A stretch of 28,153 nucleotides of DNA from JAJFFW01 sp038531315 (lineage in GTDB: Bacteria; Pseudomonadota; Alphaproteobacteria; Caulobacterales; Parvularculaceae). Where the stretch lies: NCBI GenBank assembly GCA_038531315.1, contig JBCBBT010000044.1:1-28153 (forward strand), written 5' to 3'. The first letter of the stretch is position 1. Each line of letters begins with the position of its first letter. Under the pieces are notes generated by a model. That model saw nothing but the letters and a program-made list of their open reading frames with translations. It did not search any database and was not told where the DNA came from. Both the position numbers and the translations under genes were made by a program. Positions 8,337 through 17,080 of this stretch are shown piece after piece.

Positions 8337-8618
8337 TCAGGCGGAAGCTTTGGCGAGTTCGCGCTTTAGTTTCAAGGCGCCCGGCGACAGGACATCTTCC
8401 TTGGCTTTCGCCAGATACGCGTCCAGACCGCCAACATGATCGACAGACCGGAGCGCAGACGCCGTAATCTTGAACTTGAACGAACGGTCAAGCTTCTCGC
8501 TGTGCAGCGTCACATTGCAAAGATTGGGCAAGAAACGACGTTTCGTCTTGTTATTGGCGTGAGAAACGTTGTGGCCCGACATCGGTCCGACACCAGTAAA
8601 TTCGCAGCGGCGCGCCAT
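8337..8618 (-). CDS. rpmB: 50S ribosomal protein L28
   Basis: This is a structural protein of the large ribosomal subunit, 93 residues. It has the family N-terminus MARRCEFTGVGPMSGHNVSH, then NNKTKRRFLPNL and a C-terminal ASALRSVDHVGGLDAYL segment typical of alphaproteobacterial L28. I chose the ATG at 8618 over the in-frame ATG 15 bases upstream because GAGGAAG lies directly before it and MARRC is the universal start. The zinc-binding cysteine pairs of some L28 forms are absent. It stands as a single gene with its own upstream region, between rimK and the VUT-like gene, all on the minus strand. Confidence 0.97.
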   Translation of the reverse strand: MARRCEFTGVGPMSGHNVSHANNKTKRRFLPNLCNVTLHSEKLDRSFKFKITASALRSVDHVGGLDAYLAKAKEDVLSPGALKLKRELAKASA

Positions 8619-8677
8619 GATCGTCTTCCTCAATTCGGGGGCGCGTGGGGCCGCGCCGCAATAAATTTGAACGCAGG

Positions 8678-8706
8678 CGTTTATCGCTGCGCAGCGGGGC
8701 CGTCAA
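8678..8706 (-). promoter_or_regulatory. Candidate promoter for rpmB
   Basis: On the minus strand TTGACG (8706-8701) is followed by TAAACG at 17-base spacing, or by GATAAA at 15. TTGACG matches five of six bases of the sigma-70 -35 consensus; the -10 is weak, as is common in alphaproteobacteria. It lies about 60 bases upstream of the rpmB ATG, after the end of rimK, and would give L28 its own transcript. Confidence 0.35.
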
Positions 8707-8778
8707 CCATCGCAGCGCAATATCTCGCCGATATCGAGGCCTTGCGCCGGGTTGCGCCGGCGGCTGGCCCAAAATCGG

Positions 8779-9684
8779 TCAGCCGCGCCCTCTGGTGCCG
8801 GTTTTGTTGGGCGCAGCGGTCTTTTCGATGAATTCGATGATCTTGCCCGCCACATCGAGCCCGGTGGCGTTTTCAACGCCCTCAAGCCCCGGCGAGGAGT
8901 TCACCTCCATCACCACCGGGCCGTGGTTCGCCCGCAGAAGATCAACCCCGCACACATTGAGCCCCATGATCTTCGCCGCCATGATCGCTGTTGAACGTTC
9001 CTGCGGGGTAATCTTGGCCTTCTCTGCGGTTCCGCCGCGGTGAATATTGGAGCGGAAATCGCCTTCCTTGCCCTTACGGCGCATCGCGGCGACGACTTTG
9101 CCGCCGACCACAAGGCAGCGGATATCTTCCCCGCCGGCCTCCTTGATGAATTCCTGAACGAGGATGTTGGTGTTGACGCCGCCGAACGCCTGAATAATCG
9201 ACTCAGCGCCTTTTTGGGTTTCGCCAAGCACGACGCCAATGCCTTGCGTTCCCTCTAGCAGTTTGATGACGACGGGCGCGCCGCCGGCCATTTCGATAAT
9301 CTCTTCCGGGTTCGACGTCCGGTGGGCGAAGATCGTTACCGGCAAACCAACACCCTTGCGCGCCAGCAACTGAAGCGATCGCAGCTTGTCGCGCGAGCGC
9401 GTGATCGCGACCGATTCATTGACCGGATAGACCCCCATCACTTCAAACTGGCGCAGGACGGCCGTGCCGAAATAAGTCACCGACGCGCCGATACGCGGAA
9501 TGACCGCATCATAAAGCGGCAGTTTTTCGCCGCGATATCTCACGCTCGGCCGGTGTGACGTGACGTTGATGGCGCAGCGCAAGTGATCGATAACGTCGAT
9601 TTCGTGACCGCGCGTTTCAGCCGCTTCAACGAGGCGCCTGTGCGAATAAAGTTCTGCATTCCGACACAGCAGCGCAAATTTCAT
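8779..9684 (-). CDS. rimK: ATP-grasp ligase RimK (ribosomal protein S6 glutamylation)
   Basis: RimK adds glutamates to the C-terminus of ribosomal protein S6 and can also make poly-glutamate. The 301-residue protein matches the family length. It has an N-terminal preATP-grasp domain (MKFALLCRNAELYSHRRL), then VYPVNESVAITRSRDKL, the ATP-grasp core with VIKLLEGTQGIGVVL, ILVQEFIKEAGGEDIRCLVVGG and RRKGKEGDFRSNIHRGG, and the metal-binding VMEVNSSPGLEGVE (Glu260, Asn262). GGAGG sits 5 bases before the ATG. It follows rimB by 18 bases and is the last gene of the bkd-lpd-rimB-rimK run. The exact acceptor in this organism is inferred from the family. Confidence 0.93.
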   Translation of the reverse strand: MKFALLCRNAELYSHRRLVEAAETRGHEIDVIDHLRCAINVTSHRPSVRYRGEKLPLYDAVIPRIGASVTYFGTAVLRQFEVMGVYPVNESVAITRSRDKLRSLQLLARKGVGLPVTIFAHRTSNPEEIIEMAGGAPVVIKLLEGTQGIGVVLGETQKGAESIIQAFGGVNTNILVQEFIKEAGGEDIRCLVVGGKVVAAMRRKGKEGDFRSNIHRGGTAEKAKITPQERSTAIMAAKIMGLNVCGVDLLRANHGPVVMEVNSSPGLEGVENATGLDVAGKIIEFIEKTAAPNKTGTRGRG

Positions 9685-9702
9685 TGAAGCCTCCTGACCG
9701 CA

Positions 9703-10194
9703 TCACCGGCCTAAAAGAAAAGACTTTCCGGGATGGATAATAACTTTCTTTCTCAGCGCATCGCGTCCGATCAGCAATCGAAAACCCATCTCATCGCGAT
9801 TTGCAAGCGACAAATCGATCCGCCATGCGCGCGCGCCCATGGAAAGAACGGTATTGATCACAAGGCGTTCCTGAACCGAGCCGTTTGAGCTCCGGATCAG
9901 CCGCCGGTCGGCTATCGGCGCTGAGCAAAAAATCTCTGGCTTTTTTCTCTTTTGCGCCGGATGAAGAAAAAATTCCGCATAGGGAACGCCGTCGCGCACG
10001 ACCTCTTTCACGCGAAAAGCGTGAATGGCCGAGGTTTTGGCGCCGGTGTCAATTTTCGCTTTCGTCCGCGACGCCGCGCCGCCAAGCTCTGGAAACGCCG
10101 CCCACTCGCGCCAGCCGATTTCAAGCGGCGGCGTGCGGCGCGATGAGGCGCGGCTTTTCGAAGTCGCCGATTTAGATGTGGAGCGCGTGGCCAA
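9703..10194 (-). CDS. rimB: RimB-type retropepsin-like protease (PF05618, 'ATP-dependent zinc protease')
   Basis: This family (RimB in pseudomonads) is a small aspartyl-protease-fold protein that acts with RimK on ribosomal protein S6 modification. The diagnostic sequence is IGWREWAAFPEL followed by KAKIDTGAKTSAIHAF (the DTGA active-site loop), SSNGSVQERLVINT, GARAWRIDLSLANRDEMGFRLLIGRDAL and VIIHPGKSFLLG. The start is uncertain. The frame is open far into lpd but has no ATG between the lpd stop (10172) and the domain start (about 10119). The nearest canonical alternative is a TTG at 10194, overlapping lpd by 23 bases and giving 163 residues, a normal family length. No good ribosome site precedes it, so coupling to lpd translation or a rarer start codon is possible. 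The function call is firmer than the 5' boundary. Confidence 0.78.
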   Translation of the reverse strand: MATRSTSKSATSKSRASSRRTPPLEIGWREWAAFPELGGAASRTKAKIDTGAKTSAIHAFRVKEVVRDGVPYAEFFLHPAQKRKKPEIFCSAPIADRRLIRSSNGSVQERLVINTVLSMGARAWRIDLSLANRDEMGFRLLIGRDALRKKVIIHPGKSFLLGR

Positions 10195-11566
10195 GGGTTC
10201 TGAGCGCCGCTTCCTGAAAGGCTTCCCCTTGCGTGGGATGCGCGTGGATGGTGCCCGCAATATCTTCAAGTCTGGCGCCCATTTCAAGCGCCAAACCGAA
10301 AGACGCCGATAACTCCGCAACCCCGGCGCCGACGGCCTGAAGGCCGAGCAAAACATGGTTGTCCTTACGCGCGACAACCCTGACAAACCCATCTTCCGCT
10401 TCCATCGTCATGGCGCGGCCGTTGGCGGAAAACGGAAACACCGCCGTATCGATGTCGTGGCCAGCGGCTTTCGCCTCGTCCGGCGACATCCCGGCGGAAA
10501 CAATTTCGGGATCGGTAAAACAAATCGCCGGGATCGCGACCTTGTCCCATTGGCGATTTTCGCCGGCGACGATTTCGGCGACCATTTCACCCTGCGCCAT
10601 CGCGCGGTGCGCAAGCATCGGTTCGCCCGTCACATCGCCAATCGCAAAAACGCCCTTCATGGACGTGCGGCATTGTTCATCGATCTTGATAAAAGGGCCC
10701 GCCATATCGAGCGCCAGATTCTCCCGCCCCCATCCGTCAACAAGCGCGCGGCGCCCGACCGTCACCAGTATCTTGTCGGCGGGAAGCGTTGTCTCGCTAC
10801 CGTCGCTCGCCTCAACAACAAGTCCGGATTTGTCCGCAGACAGACCGCGCGCCTTTGCGCCCAGCAGAACGGTTGCGCCGAGCGCCTTGAGGCGTTTGAG
10901 AACAGGCCGCGTCAATTCATTGTCATAGATTGGCAAAATGCGGTCTTCGGCTTCCACAACAGTGACCGCCGCGCCGAGTTTCTGGAACGCAATGCCAAGC
11001 TCAAGGCCAATGTAGCCGGCCCCGACAACGACGAGACGTTTTGGGACATCCGTTAGCGCGAGGGCGTCCGTCGACGAGATTACGCGGTCGCCAAACGCAA
11101 GGAACGGCAACTCAACCGAGGTCGAACCCGTCGCAATCACAATGTTTTCCGCCCGGATCGTCTGAACCCCGGCACCGGTCTCGACTTCCACTGTCTTCCC
11201 GTCAACGAATGAGGCCCAGCCCTCAACCGATCTCACCTTGGCTTTCTTCAACAGCGCGCCGACACCGCCCGTCAGCTTTCCGACGATCCCGTCTTTCCAG
11301 GCGATGGTCTTTGAAAGGTCGATTTTAGGCGCGCTTGTCTCAATGCCAAGAACGCTTGAATTGGCGAAATGGGCGGCTTTCTCAAATTCATCCGCAGCAT
11401 GAATAATGGCTTTGGAAGGAATACACCCCACATTGAGGCATGTGCCGCCATGGGCCTCTGCTTCGACAATCACCGTGTCGACGCCAAGCTGGCCCGCGCG
11501 GATCGCCGCCACATAACCGCCCGGCCCGGCGCCGATCACCAGCAACTTGCAATTAATGTCTTTCAT
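10172..11566 (-). CDS. lpd: Dihydrolipoyl dehydrogenase (E3)
   Basis: E3 reoxidises dihydrolipoyl groups on the E2 of 2-oxoacid dehydrogenase complexes and passes electrons through FAD to NAD+. The 464-residue product shows the FAD-binding GAGPGGYVAA, the redox disulfide GGTCLNVGCIPSKA (Cys43 and Cys48), the NAD site VVGAGYIGLELG, GVFAIGDVTGEPMLAHRA, and the C-terminal catalytic His-Glu pair in HAHPTQGEAF (His443, Glu448). It sits 43 bases after bkdB, so it is probably dedicated to the branched-chain complex (the lpdV position in pseudomonads). Its 3' end overlaps the likely start of rimB. Confidence 0.95.
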   Translation of the reverse strand: MKDINCKLLVIGAGPGGYVAAIRAGQLGVDTVIVEAEAHGGTCLNVGCIPSKAIIHAADEFEKAAHFANSSVLGIETSAPKIDLSKTIAWKDGIVGKLTGGVGALLKKAKVRSVEGWASFVDGKTVEVETGAGVQTIRAENIVIATGSTSVELPFLAFGDRVISSTDALALTDVPKRLVVVGAGYIGLELGIAFQKLGAAVTVVEAEDRILPIYDNELTRPVLKRLKALGATVLLGAKARGLSADKSGLVVEASDGSETTLPADKILVTVGRRALVDGWGRENLALDMAGPFIKIDEQCRTSMKGVFAIGDVTGEPMLAHRAMAQGEMVAEIVAGENRQWDKVAIPAICFTDPEIVSAGMSPDEAKAAGHDIDTAVFPFSANGRAMTMEAEDGFVRVVARKDNHVLLGLQAVGAGVAELSASFGLALEMGARLEDIAGTIHAHPTQGEAFQEAALRTLGHALHI

Positions 11567-11609
11567 AAAAGGCCTGTTTCACCCGATTTTCGCGAGAGGC
11601 GCGCGGCTG

Positions 11610-12950
11610 TTAGTCGACGAAAATCGCCGCCGGCGCTTCCAGCAATCCCTTGATGCGCTGGACAAAGACCGCCGCGTCCCATCCGTCGATGACGCGATGG
11701 TCAAAGCTCGACGACAGATTCATTTTCTTTCTTGGTACAAACTGGCCGCCGTCCCAATACGGCAATGTCTGCATCTTGTTGACGCCGATGATGGCGACTT
11801 CCGGATAATTGATCACGGGCGTCGTGACAATGCCGCCGAGCGCGCCGAGCGATGTGATGGTGATCGTTGATCCGGTCAGCTCTTCACGGGTCGCCGCGCC
11901 GCTTTTCGCCGCCTCTGCAAGACGGGAAACCTCGGCCGCGCACGCCCAGAGCGAGAGCGCTTCGACGTGGCGGACCACCGGTACGACAAGACCATTGTCG
12001 GTCTGGGCGGCGACGCCGATGTGCAAGCCGCCCGATTGATGAATAACGCCTTCATTGTCGTCATAAAGCGCGTTCATTTGCGGCTGCTCGCTGATCGCTT
12101 TCGCCATCGCCTGCATGAGGAACGGCAGCATGGTGAGTTTCGGCTGATCGTCGCGCCGGTTTTTGTTCAGTACGGCGCGCGTTTCCTCAAGCGCTGTGAC
12201 GTCGATTTCGTCGACATAGGTGATATGAGGAATCCGCGATTTCGACGTCGCCATTTTCTCCGCGATTTTGCGGCGCAATCCGACAACCGGGATTTGCGTG
12301 ACAGACTTGTTCGGCGCGCGCGCTGCGCCGCCGATTGCGCCGCCGGTTTCCAAAAACGCCTCGATATCCTCGTGGGTGATGCGGCCGGCGGGCCCCGATC
12401 CCGGCACGCGGCGCAAATCAACGCCCGCGTCGCGCGCACGCTTGCGCACCGCCGGCGACGCGATCGGACTTTCGCCTTCGGCACGAAGACGCGCCGCGGA
12501 TGAGCGCGGCGCCGCACCGCCGCCGGCGCCGGTCGCCCGCCCTTGCGGCGGCACAAACGGGGCCGCCTTTGGCGCAGCGACCTCATCGGCCGGTTTCGCG
12601 GCGCCGTTGACGGCGCGCTTTTCCGGCGCAGGCGCTTCACCAGAAGAGGCTGAGGGCGCGGCTTTTTCATCCGCCGCCGAAATGTCTTCAGCCGATACAT
12701 TGCCCTCGCCGTCAATTTCCAGACGGATGATCGGCGAGCCGACAGCGACGACTTCGCCGACCTTGGGGCCGAGCCAGATTATCTTCCCTTCGACCGGAGA
12801 CGGGATTTCGACCGTCGCCTTGTCAGTCATCACCGAGGCGAGAACGTCATCCTCGCGAACATTGCGGCCTTCATCGACAAGCCACTCAACGAGTTCGGCT
12901 TCCGCAACGCCTTCGCCCACGTCCGGAAGCTTGATCACGAATTCACCCAT
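11610..12950 (-). CDS. bkdB: Branched-chain 2-oxoacid dehydrogenase E2 (lipoamide acyltransferase)
   Basis: E2 moves the acyl group from E1-bound intermediate via lipoyl-lysine to CoA and forms the complex core. The 446-residue protein has one lipoyl domain (about 3-78) with MTDKATVEIPSP (lipoyl Lys44), an alanine/proline-rich linker, a peripheral subunit-binding domain at about 165-200 (SPAVRKRARDAGVDL ... GPAGRITHEDIEAFL), and the catalytic domain ending with SFDHRVIDGWDAA (His418, Asp422). The N-terminus GEFVIKLPDVGEGVAEAELVEW is of branched-chain rather than pyruvate type. The ribosome site GGAGGG lies inside the last codons of bkdA2, 3 bases separating the genes. Confidence 0.95.
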   Translation of the reverse strand: MGEFVIKLPDVGEGVAEAELVEWLVDEGRNVREDDVLASVMTDKATVEIPSPVEGKIIWLGPKVGEVVAVGSPIIRLEIDGEGNVSAEDISAADEKAAPSASSGEAPAPEKRAVNGAAKPADEVAAPKAAPFVPPQGRATGAGGGAAPRSSAARLRAEGESPIASPAVRKRARDAGVDLRRVPGSGPAGRITHEDIEAFLETGGAIGGAARAPNKSVTQIPVVGLRRKIAEKMATSKSRIPHITYVDEIDVTALEETRAVLNKNRRDDQPKLTMLPFLMQAMAKAISEQPQMNALYDDNEGVIHQSGGLHIGVAAQTDNGLVVPVVRHVEALSLWACAAEVSRLAEAAKSGAATREELTGSTITITSLGALGGIVTTPVINYPEVAIIGVNKMQTLPYWDGGQFVPRKKMNLSSSFDHRVIDGWDAAVFVQRIKGLLEAPAAIFVD

Positions 12951-12953
12951 CGC

Positions 12954-13967
12954 CTAACCCTCCATGACTTTTGTGAGCGCCGCGCCGACCCTTTCCGGTC
13001 CCGGAAAGTACTCCCATTCATGGGCGTGCGGGTACGGCGTATCCCAACCGGTGATCCTGACAATCGGCGCTTCAAGATTGTAAAAACAGCTCTCCTGAAC
13101 GATGGACATTAATTCCGCTCCGAAGCCGCAGGTTTTGGTCGCTTCGTGGACAATGACGCACCGGCCCGTCTTGCGGACGGACGCCTCAATCGTTTCGAGA
13201 TCGAGCGGCAGGATGGTGCGCAGATCAATGACCTCTGCATCCACGCCTGTCTCTTCCGCCGCACATTCAGCGACATAGACCATCGTTCCGTAGGCCAACA
13301 CTGTGACGTCGGAACCGACCCGGCGTATCGCCGCCTTACCGAGCGGCACTGTATAATAATCGTCCGGCACTTCGCCGAGCGCATGTTTGGACCACGGCGT
13401 CACCGGCCGGTCGTGATGACCGTCGAAGGGACCGTTATAGAGCCGCTTCGGTTCCAGAAACATCACCGGATCGTTGTCTTCAATCGAGGCGATCAGGAGA
13501 CCCTTGGCGTCATAGGGGTTTGACGGAATAACCGTTTTCAGGCCAGCGACATGGGCAAACAGCGCTTCGGGGCTTTGTGAATGGGTCTGCCCGCCAAAGA
13601 TGCCGCCGCCGGTCGGCATACGCACGGTAATCGGCACAGTAAAATCACCATTGGAGCGGTAGCGGATGCGCGCCGCCTCCTGGGTCAGCTGATCGTATCC
13701 CGGATACATATAGTCAGCAAACTGAATTTCCACGCATGGCCGCAGCCCGTATGCCGCCATGCCGATGCCGACGCCGATAATGCCGCTTTCGTTGATGGGA
13801 CTGTCAAAACAACGGTGCTTGCCGTACTTTTCCTGAAGCCCCTGCGTACATCGGAAAACGCCGCCGAAATAGCCGACATCCTCGCCGAACACGACGACAT
13901 TGTCGTTGCGGGCCATCGAATTATCCATGGCGCTGCGGATCGCCTCGATCATTGTCATGCGCGCCAT
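12954..13967 (-). CDS. bkdA2: Branched-chain 2-oxoacid dehydrogenase E1 beta subunit
   Basis: E1 alpha and beta together decarboxylate the 2-oxo acids of leucine, isoleucine and valine with thiamine diphosphate and acylate the E2 lipoyl group. The 337-residue product matches the BCKDHB family: NVVVFGEDVGYFGGVFRCTQGL, FDSPINESGIIGVGIGMA, PCVEIQFADYMYPGYDQL, TPTGGGIFGGQTHSQSPEA-like loop (MPTGGGIFGGQTHSQSPEA), and FLEPKRLYNGPFDG. The late segment ends with GWDTPYPHAHEWEYFPGPER. It begins 2 bases after the bkdA1 stop, so the subunits are co-translated. Confidence 0.95.
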   Translation of the reverse strand: MARMTMIEAIRSAMDNSMARNDNVVVFGEDVGYFGGVFRCTQGLQEKYGKHRCFDSPINESGIIGVGIGMAAYGLRPCVEIQFADYMYPGYDQLTQEAARIRYRSNGDFTVPITVRMPTGGGIFGGQTHSQSPEALFAHVAGLKTVIPSNPYDAKGLLIASIEDNDPVMFLEPKRLYNGPFDGHHDRPVTPWSKHALGEVPDDYYTVPLGKAAIRRVGSDVTVLAYGTMVYVAECAAEETGVDAEVIDLRTILPLDLETIEASVRKTGRCVIVHEATKTCGFGAELMSIVQESCFYNLEAPIVRITGWDTPYPHAHEWEYFPGPERVGAALTKVMEG

Positions 13968-13969
13968 CG

Positions 13970-15202
13970 TCAGATCCCCGCTTCCTGGCGTTGACGCACA
14001 AGATGGAGCGGCGTTTCTTCAAACACGTCTTCAAACATCTCTCGCGGCGATGAATGCGGCCCGTCATGCAGCGTGCCGTTGCGTTCGGCTTCCTTCTGCG
14101 TCTGGATCACCATGGATTCGATTTCCGCTTCGGTCTGGGTATGGCGTTCCTCACTCCAGACGCCGCGCGCGATCAGATGGTTTTTCAATCGCTCAATCGG
14201 ATCGCCGAGCGGCCAGGCGTCGCTTTCCGCTTTCGGCCGATAGCCGGAGGGATCGTCCGACGTCGAATGCGGCCCCGCACGATACGTCACATACTCGACC
14301 AGCGTCGGGCCCAGCCCGGCGCGCGCCCGCGCCACCGCCCATTTCGCCACGGCGTAAACGGCGAGGTAATCATTGCCATCGACGCGCAGCGCCGGGATCC
14401 CGAAGCCAAGGCCGCGCGAGGCGAATGTCGCGGCCTTGCCGCGGGCGATGCCCTGAAACGTCGAGATCGCCCATTGATTGTTGACGATATTCAAAACGAC
14501 CGGGGCGCGGAACGTCGAGGCGAAAACCATCGCCGAATGAAAATCGGATTCGGCCGTCGAGCCGTCGCCGATCCAGCCGGCGGCGATTTTGGTGTCGCCT
14601 TTAATCGCCGAGGCCATCGCCCAGCCGACAGCCTGTACAAATTGCGTCGCGAGATTGCCTGAGATTGTAAAAAAACCATGCTCCTTTGAGGAATACATGA
14701 TCGGCAATTGCCGCCCCATGAGCGGGTCTTTTGAGTTCGAATAGACCTGATTCATCATGTCTATCATCGGATAATCCGTTGACAGAAGAAGCCCCTGCTG
14801 GCGATAGGTCGGGAAGTTCATATCGCCAGGCGACAGGGTTTTTCGAAACGCCGTCGCGATCGCTTCCTCGCCGAGACAAAGCATGTAAAAACTGGTCTTG
14901 CCCTGTCGCTGGGCCATCATCATGCGCCGATCATAAAGGCGGACGGTCATCATATCGCGCAGGCCCTCAAGCGCCTGTTCATCGGTCAGTTCATCGGCCC
15001 ACGGACCGACAGCCTCGCCGTCGCGGTTCATCACCCGAATAATTGAATAAGACATCTCGTGAATGTCTTCGGCCTCGACATCGATGGGCGGCTTTGGAAC
15101 GGAACCGGCTTGCGGGATTTTGACGCCGCTGAAATCAGGCGTATCGCCCGGTCTGAATTCGGGCTCGGGAACATGCAACTTCAAAGGCGACGGCTCGCTC
15201 AT
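13970..15202 (-). CDS. bkdA1: Branched-chain 2-oxoacid dehydrogenase E1 alpha subunit
   Basis: This is the thiamine-diphosphate-binding partner of bkdA2. I chose the ATG at 15202 (410 residues): AAGGAA lies 7-8 bases before it, and the frame upstream is non-coding in character. The protein shows a long N-terminal region, TSFYMLCLGEEAIATAF, the ThDP motif GDGSTAESDFHSAM ... NIVNNQWAIST (GDG at 212-214, NN at 241-242), and YRAGPHSTSDDPSGYR (about 307-322), the loop that is serine-phosphorylated in mitochondrial BCKDH. This is the first gene of bkdA1-bkdA2-bkdB-lpd-rimB-rimK. The 231 bases upstream separate it from hyuB; I see no clear terminator or strong promoter there, only a weak TAGACT -10 candidate. 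Confidence 0.95.
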   Translation of the reverse strand: MSEPSPLKLHVPEPEFRPGDTPDFSGVKIPQAGSVPKPPIDVEAEDIHEMSYSIIRVMNRDGEAVGPWADELTDEQALEGLRDMMTVRLYDRRMMMAQRQGKTSFYMLCLGEEAIATAFRKTLSPGDMNFPTYRQQGLLLSTDYPMIDMMNQVYSNSKDPLMGRQLPIMYSSKEHGFFTISGNLATQFVQAVGWAMASAIKGDTKIAAGWIGDGSTAESDFHSAMVFASTFRAPVVLNIVNNQWAISTFQGIARGKAATFASRGLGFGIPALRVDGNDYLAVYAVAKWAVARARAGLGPTLVEYVTYRAGPHSTSDDPSGYRPKAESDAWPLGDPIERLKNHLIARGVWSEERHTQTEAEIESMVIQTQKEAERNGTLHDGPHSSPREMFEDVFEETPLHLVRQRQEAGI

Positions 15203-15433
15203 CCCTGTGTTCCTTTTTTTCCGCGCTTGAGGCAAACGCTTTTGACCATCGTCTACGCCGACTATCGCGCTGCGCGCAATGGCGGCCAGTCTAGCGCAAC
15301 GCCGTCTCACGAGGGTAAAGACCTGCGAAAGATGCGCCACTCGCACGATCCGTGTTTGTTGTCCGGCAATGCGGGGCCGCAAATGCGGTTTCTGTCACGA
15401 AGAGCGCTTTGATTAGCGGAAAATCGCGCGAAT

Positions 15434-17080
15434 TTATTTCAGCCGACGGTAAAGTTTTTCCGCCGCCGCCGGGCTCACAAATCCTTTACGAACGTCTTCG
15501 TCGATCCGCGAAGGCTCCCGCGCTTGCGGGGCGCCGATACCGCCGCCGCCGGGCGTTTCGATGATTAGGCGTTCGCCGGCGGGAATGACGTCGCGGCCCA
15601 TGCCGCGAAGGGCCGTACCGTTTGAGAGTCTGACGCCGCCGGGCGCGCCGTTTGCCCCCCCATCCCTGCCCCGCGCGGGATGGCGAATGCGGTCGAACAT
15701 TTTCGAGGCGATCATGTCTTTGCCCTCGGCATGTTCAAATTCCATCACCTGGCCGAGCCCGCCGCGCTCACGACCTGCGCCGCCGCTGTCATTGCGAAAC
15801 TCTTTGCGCCACATGACGATCGGCGCCGAGGCTTCGTTGATTTCCACGGGCGTGTTTTTCACCCCCGACGGAAACGCCGTGCAAGAAAGGCCGTCCTTGT
15901 GCGGACGCGCGCCGGCGCCGCCAGTGTAGAACGGATTGATGACAAACGGACGCGCATCGCCCGGCGCATTGCGCAACACCGGCAAATAAAGACAGGATGT
16001 GCCCTCGGCCGGCGTTTTTTCCGGCGCCGCGCGCGCCAGCGCGCCCAGCACCACGTCCGGCAACATCTGACCGATCACATGACGCGATGAGACCGCGGCG
16101 GGCCGCATGGCGTTGAGGATAGAGCCCTCCGGCGCCGTCACCCTGATCGGCGCAAGCGACCCGGCGTTATTTGGCACCGCCGACCCAATCACACAGCGCG
16201 CGCCGAACGATGCATAAGCCTGGGTATAGGTGAGCGGCACATTGATGCCGTTCTTTGAAGCGCCCGACGAGCCCGCAAAATCAATGGCGACATCATGATC
16301 GGAAATGACAAGCGTGCAGACGAGATCAACCGGCGTATCATATCCGTCGATCCGCATGCTGTATTCAAAGGACCCGCGCGGCCACGTCGCAATATCGGCG
16401 ATCATGGCGGTGCGCGATGCATCGATGATCGACGCGCCTATATCGTCGAGATTATCGAGCCCGAACTCATCGAGGCTTTCAAGCAACCGGTCGCCGCCCG
16501 CTTTGTTGCACGCGGTCAACGAATAAAGATCACCTTCCGCGGCGGCCGGATCTCGCACATTCGCCCTGACAATGGCGAACAGCGTTTCGTTGCGGACGCC
16601 GCGATCAAACAACTTTGACAACGGGATCAAGAGCCCTTCTTCGAAGACCTCGTTTGCGTCCGGGCCAAAGCCGAGGCCGCCGACATCGGCAATGTGAGAA
16701 GTCGCCGCGAAAAGCGCGATCAGGCAGCCTTTCCGGAAGACTGGCGTCACCACGGTAAAATCATTGAGATGGCCGGTGCCGTACCACGGATCATTCGTAA
16801 CGAGAACATCGCCCTCGCTAAGGCGCGACGTGGGAAACGCTTTCAAAAAAGATCCGACGGAAGCGGCCATCGCATTGACGTGACCGGGCGTGCCGGTCAC
16901 GGCCTGCGCCAACATCGCCCCATCGGGGCTAAAAACGCCCGCCGACAAATCGCCGGCTTCGCGAACGGTCGCCGAAAACGCTGTTCTGATCAACGTTTGC
17001 GCCTGTTCTTCGACGATCGCGATCAAGCGATTCCAAATCAGCGTTTGCTGTAACTGACTAAGGGACGTTTTTTTCGTCAC
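15434..17080 (-). CDS. hyuB: Hydantoinase B / 5-oxoprolinase-type subunit
   Basis: Together with HyuA-type proteins this family hydrolyses cyclic amides such as hydantoins or 5-oxoproline in an ATP-dependent way, or carboxylates ketones. The 548-residue product shows the N-terminal WNRLIAIVEEQAQTLIRTAFS, VREAGDLSAGVFSPDG, GTPGHVNAM, NDPWYGTGHLNDFTVV, ATSHIADVGG, the central NVPLTYTQAY, and the C-terminal GGAGRERGGLGQ and IETPGGGGIG. Length is normal. Its ATG overlaps the hyuA stop by four bases. No acetone carboxylase gamma subunit is present, which favours an amidohydrolase role, but the substrate is unknown. Confidence 0.88.
   Translation of the reverse strand: MTKKTSLSQLQQTLIWNRLIAIVEEQAQTLIRTAFSATVREAGDLSAGVFSPDGAMLAQAVTGTPGHVNAMAASVGSFLKAFPTSRLSEGDVLVTNDPWYGTGHLNDFTVVTPVFRKGCLIALFAATSHIADVGGLGFGPDANEVFEEGLLIPLSKLFDRGVRNETLFAIVRANVRDPAAAEGDLYSLTACNKAGGDRLLESLDEFGLDNLDDIGASIIDASRTAMIADIATWPRGSFEYSMRIDGYDTPVDLVCTLVISDHDVAIDFAGSSGASKNGINVPLTYTQAYASFGARCVIGSAVPNNAGSLAPIRVTAPEGSILNAMRPAAVSSRHVIGQMLPDVVLGALARAAPEKTPAEGTSCLYLPVLRNAPGDARPFVINPFYTGGAGARPHKDGLSCTAFPSGVKNTPVEINEASAPIVMWRKEFRNDSGGAGRERGGLGQVMEFEHAEGKDMIASKMFDRIRHPARGRDGGANGAPGGVRLSNGTALRGMGRDVIPAGERLIIETPGGGGIGAPQAREPSRIDEDVRKGFVSPAAAEKLYRRLK

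Noticed and set aside
10355..11056. Plus-strand open frame of 233 codons inside lpd
   Set aside because: Antisense shadow of lpd with His/Arg-rich composition and no motifs.
15203..15382. N-terminal extension of bkdA1 to 15382
   Set aside because: The ATG at 15202 has a good ribosome site; the extension is Arg-rich and unlike E1 alpha proteins.
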